NCBI GenBank assembly: GCA_030612185.1
Contig: JAUWOI010000138.1
Location: 1 to 9,323 of the forward strand
From: Anaerolineae bacterium
GTDB lineage: Bacteria; Chloroflexota; Anaerolineae; B4-G1
DNA: 9,323 bases
Direction: 5' to 3'
The translations under genes and the position numbers were made by a program. Below the pieces are notes generated by a model that worked only from the letters and a program-made list of their open reading frames with translations, was not told the DNA's origin and ran no database searches. This document shows positions 6,751 to 9,323 of the stretch, in pieces (position 1 is the stretch's first letter; every line of letters starts with the position of its first letter).

Positions 6751-7569
6751 CTACGCACCGGACGCGAACCACAGTATGTAGTAGTATCCGATCACGGCTG
6801 CCCAAAGGACGCTATCCACCCGGTCCAGGGCACCGCCATGGCCCGGAATGATGCTACCAGTATCCTTCACGCCTACCTGTCGCTTGATCATTGAGATAGC
6901 CAGGTCGCCCAGCGGGGCGAAGGTGGCAATCAGCAACCCCAGGATCAGGCCGTGCACCTCATTAACAGCGGTCCCTGCGCCTGCCCCGATGCGGCAGAGC
7001 GAGGCTAGAAGCGCCGTCAGTAATCCGCCGATGATCACGCCCGCCACGTACCCCTCCCACGTCTTGCCAGGGCTCAGTGTAGGGGCCAATTTGTGCCGCC
7101 CCCACGCCCGTCCGACGCAATAAGCGCCACTATCGGCGAACATAATAGCAGGTACGACAACTAGCGTCCACCAGCGACCGTCGGGTTGCAGGCCCCGTAG
7201 CCCGATCAGGCAGGCCCCACACAGCCCCAGGTACAGGCCCCCAGTCACGGTCAGGGACCAATCAACTATCGGGGAACCCTGACGGTGAAACAGTTGCCAG
7301 GCAAGGGAACCCAGCAGGATCAGCGCTATGCCAGGCCGCAGCAATCCCAACGCTGGAAACTGAGCATCCAACAGGAAGAGCCATACCAGCCCAACCCCGA
7401 AGACAAGAATGGGTCGAAAGCCGTCACGGGCTACCAGATGGCAGAACTCAATCTCGGCCACCGTCAGCAACAGCGCCACCAGAGCCAGGAATGGCAGTCT
7501 GCCCAGGTAGATGAGGTAGACAACGATCGGGATCAGGATAGCGGCAGTGAGTAAGCGTGTGCGTAGCAT
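6751..7569 (-). CDS. cdsA: Phosphatidate cytidylyltransferase (CDP-diacylglycerol synthase)
   Basis: 272 residues; a polytopic inner-membrane enzyme that makes CDP-diacylglycerol from CTP and phosphatidate, the branch point of phospholipid synthesis. Hydrophobic segments run through most of the protein (for example 8-22, 26-40, 53-67, 80-95, 107-123, 135-147, 174-191, 205-222, 254-268). The family signature is complete at 226-252: SMIKRQVGVKD, then GSIIPGHGGALDRVD, containing the KR, KD and HGG-DR-D residues. Upstream of it, DSGAYCVGRAWGRHKLAP (146-163) followed by SPGKTWEG is also typical. The start ATG 7569 has no good Shine-Dalgarno, and the gene is 37 nt after uppS, so translation may depend on operon context. 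dxr, which commonly follows cdsA, is not here. Confidence 0.97.
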   Translation of the reverse strand: MLRTRLLTAAILIPIVVYLIYLGRLPFLALVALLLTVAEIEFCHLVARDGFRPILVFGVGLVWLFLLDAQFPALGLLRPGIALILLGSLAWQLFHRQGSPIVDWSLTVTGGLYLGLCGACLIGLRGLQPDGRWWTLVVVPAIMFADSGAYCVGRAWGRHKLAPTLSPGKTWEGYVAGVIIGGLLTALLASLCRIGAGAGTAVNEVHGLILGLLIATFAPLGDLAISMIKRQVGVKDTGSIIPGHGGALDRVDSVLWAAVIGYYYILWFASGA

Positions 7570-7606
7570 GAGTCAGGAAACGATTCAGAGTGACGTAGGA
7601 GGTAAC

Positions 7607-8341
<735 letters not shown>

Positions 8342-8357
8342 AGTCGTAAGTCATCTG

Positions 8358-8457
8358 TTACCCCCCTTGCGAAGGTTGTGCATAGCCCTGGCAATGGGGT
8401 AACTTCCGATTGGCGAAGGTGCTTCTGGCCTGAGACCTGTCGCCTAACCTTCGCAAG
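8358..8457. repeat. Structured spacer between frr and uppS with competing inverted repeats
   Basis: CTTGCGAAGGTT (8366-8377) is a perfect 12-bp inverted repeat of 8446-8457, enclosing a 68-nt loop. Within the loop, GGCGAAGGT (8412-8420) can pair with ACCTGTCGCC (8435-8444) around a one-base bulge. TTACCCC (8358-8364) pairs with GGGGTAA (8396-8402) and would cross the outer stem, so the foldings may compete. No T-tract follows on the minus strand, so it is not an obvious intrinsic terminator. It could be a small palindromic (MITE-like) insertion in an otherwise tight operon, an RNA processing site, or a leader acting on uppS. Confidence 0.75.
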
Positions 8458-8471
8458 AGTTCGAGGATGTG

Positions 8472-9029
8472 CTAGCCCTCCAGAATCTCCCGCTGCTTAC
8501 GGGCGCTGACCTCGTCCATTTGTTTGGAATAGCGGTCGGTGAGATCCTGAAGATCGTCTTTACCACAGTAGAAGTCATCCTCGGAAATGAGTTTTTCTTT
8601 CTCGAATTCGCGCAGGTCATCCAGCGCCTCGCGGCGAATGTTGCGCAGCGCCACCCTTCCTTCCTCGACGCGATGACGCACCAGCTTTGCCAGTTCTCGC
8701 CGCCGTTCCTCGGTCAGGCGTGGAATTGGAAGACGGATGATCCTGCCATCATTGCCAGGGGTAAGGCCCAGTTCTGATTTGAGGATGGCCCGCTCGATGT
8801 CGCCCAGTGACCCAGGGTCATAAGGCCGGATGGTGAGCAATTGAGGTTCCGGAGCAGAGATGACGGCTAACTGATTGAGGGGCGTGGGCACGCCGTAGTA
8901 TTCCACCATCACCCGCTCCACCAACGCCGGGGAGGCCCGCCCGGCGCGGATGGCGCGCAGATTGGCATCCAGCGCCTCGACGGATTTGCGCATCCGGCCT
9001 TCTATCTCGCGGAGTAGATCTTTGATCAT
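8472..9029 (-). CDS. frr: Ribosome recycling factor
   Basis: 185 residues, the standard RRF length. With EF-G it splits the post-termination ribosome. The start MIKDLLREIEGRMRKSVEAL, the core LRAIRAGRASPALVERVMVEYYGVPTPL (written here in part: RAGRASPALVE at about 28-38), PYDPGSLGDIERAI (69-82), GLTPGNDGRIIRLPIPRLTE (87-106) and the helical RRELAKLVRHRVEEGRVALR region are all family hallmarks. The N- and C-terminal helices form the three-helix bundle and the middle part (about 30-105) the beta domain. ATG 9029 lies 12 nt after the pyrH stop. It has no strong Shine-Dalgarno, which fits coupling to pyrH. The pyrH-frr pair is widely conserved. Confidence 0.98.
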   Translation of the reverse strand: MIKDLLREIEGRMRKSVEALDANLRAIRAGRASPALVERVMVEYYGVPTPLNQLAVISAPEPQLLTIRPYDPGSLGDIERAILKSELGLTPGNDGRIIRLPIPRLTEERRRELAKLVRHRVEEGRVALRNIRREALDDLREFEKEKLISEDDFYCGKDDLQDLTDRYSKQMDEVSARKQREILEG

Positions 9030-9041
9030 CTTCGATCACGG

Positions 9042-9323
9042 TTATTGAGAAATCAACGTCCCAATGGTCTCTCCCAGCACGGCCCGTTCCAGGCTGTGAG
9101 GCTGCCACAGGTTGAGCACGATGATAGGGAGATCGTTTTCCATACACAGCGAGATCGCCGTGGCATCCATCACGCCCACTCGCATTTCGAGCGCCTGCAT
9201 GTAGGTCAAGTGATCGAAGCGCTCGGCGTCTGGGTGTTCGTGCGGATACTCAGCGGAGACGCCGTCCACCTTCGTGGCCTTGAGCAGCAGGTCGGCGTCA
9301 ATCTCCATCGCCCTGAGCGCTGC
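9042..9323 (-). CDS. pyrH: UMP kinase, C-terminal part (5' end outside window)
   Basis: The last 93 residues of UMP kinase are present, open to the window edge and ending at TAA 9044-9042. PyrH phosphorylates UMP to UDP with ATP in pyrimidine nucleotide synthesis and belongs to the amino-acid-kinase fold. Recognisable segments are [21 protein letters not shown] (in part), the [20 protein letters not shown] region, the DLPIIVLNL strand and the terminal GETIGTLI, matching the end of bacterial PyrH. The ATG at 9308 is an internal methionine (AALRA precedes it in frame), not a start. It is the first visible gene of the operon, followed by frr after 12 nt. Confidence 0.95.
   Translation of the reverse strand, partial: AALRAMEIDADLLLKATKVDGVSAEYPHEHPDAERFDHLTYMQALEMRVGVMDATAISLCMENDLPIIVLNLWQPHSLERAVLGETIGTLISQ

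Noticed and set aside
9042..9308. A complete small gene starting at ATG 9308
   Set aside because: The frame stays open to the window edge with residues that match UMP kinase upstream of this methionine, so it is the tail of pyrH.

Overview
The window is a GC-rich bacterial segment with a tightly packed housekeeping block on the minus strand (about 3979-9323) and an accessory region on the left (1-3930). The pyrH-frr-uppS-cdsA order is widespread in bacteria. The accessory part combines DUF11-type surface repeats, a LSEVEG-coding dispersed repeat and AGACCTGACAGGT-type palindromes. From general familiarity this mixture recalls Chloroflexota (Anaerolineae-like) genomes, but that assignment is an inference and no rRNA or tRNA marker is present.

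Right part, read on the minus strand from 9323 leftwards: the 3' end of pyrH (UMP kinase), frr (ribosome recycling factor), uppS (undecaprenyl diphosphate synthase), cdsA (CDP-diacylglycerol synthase), a small two-CBS-domain protein, fbp (class I fructose-1,6-bisphosphatase) and rho (transcription terminator). Gaps are 12, 130, 37, 25 and 21 nt, and the fbp stop overlaps the rho start by 1 nt, so this looks like one operon. It joins pyrimidine nucleotide supply, ribosome recycling, lipid carrier and phospholipid synthesis, gluconeogenesis and termination. The 130-nt frr-uppS spacer is unusually rich in inverted repeats. dxr and rseP, which often follow cdsA elsewhere, are absent here; CBS-fbp-rho takes their place.

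Middle: a plus-strand alpha/beta hydrolase gene (3204-3929) has a good promoter, a leader carrying a perfect 18-bp inverted repeat, and a strong Shine-Dalgarno. It converges on rho. The 49-nt gap between the two stop codons is filled by a palindromic direct repeat that reaches into the rho stop codon.

Left: a divergent minus-strand gene (2826 down to 136) encodes a secreted, cysteine-rich protein with about six DUF11-like domains and the beginning of a seventh. Its N-terminal linker contains a TTGG/AACC tetranucleotide tract and a 24-bp tandem repeat. The gene stops in mid-domain at a CTAG next to what looks like the end of an insertion element (1-135), so it is probably interrupted. Two well-formed back-to-back sigma-70-type promoters lie between this gene and the hydrolase.

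No complete novel defence or mobile system is visible. The points most worth a second look are the interrupted repeat-bearing surface protein, the structured frr-uppS spacer, the palindromic repeats around the hydrolase gene, and the CBS-fbp-rho arrangement.
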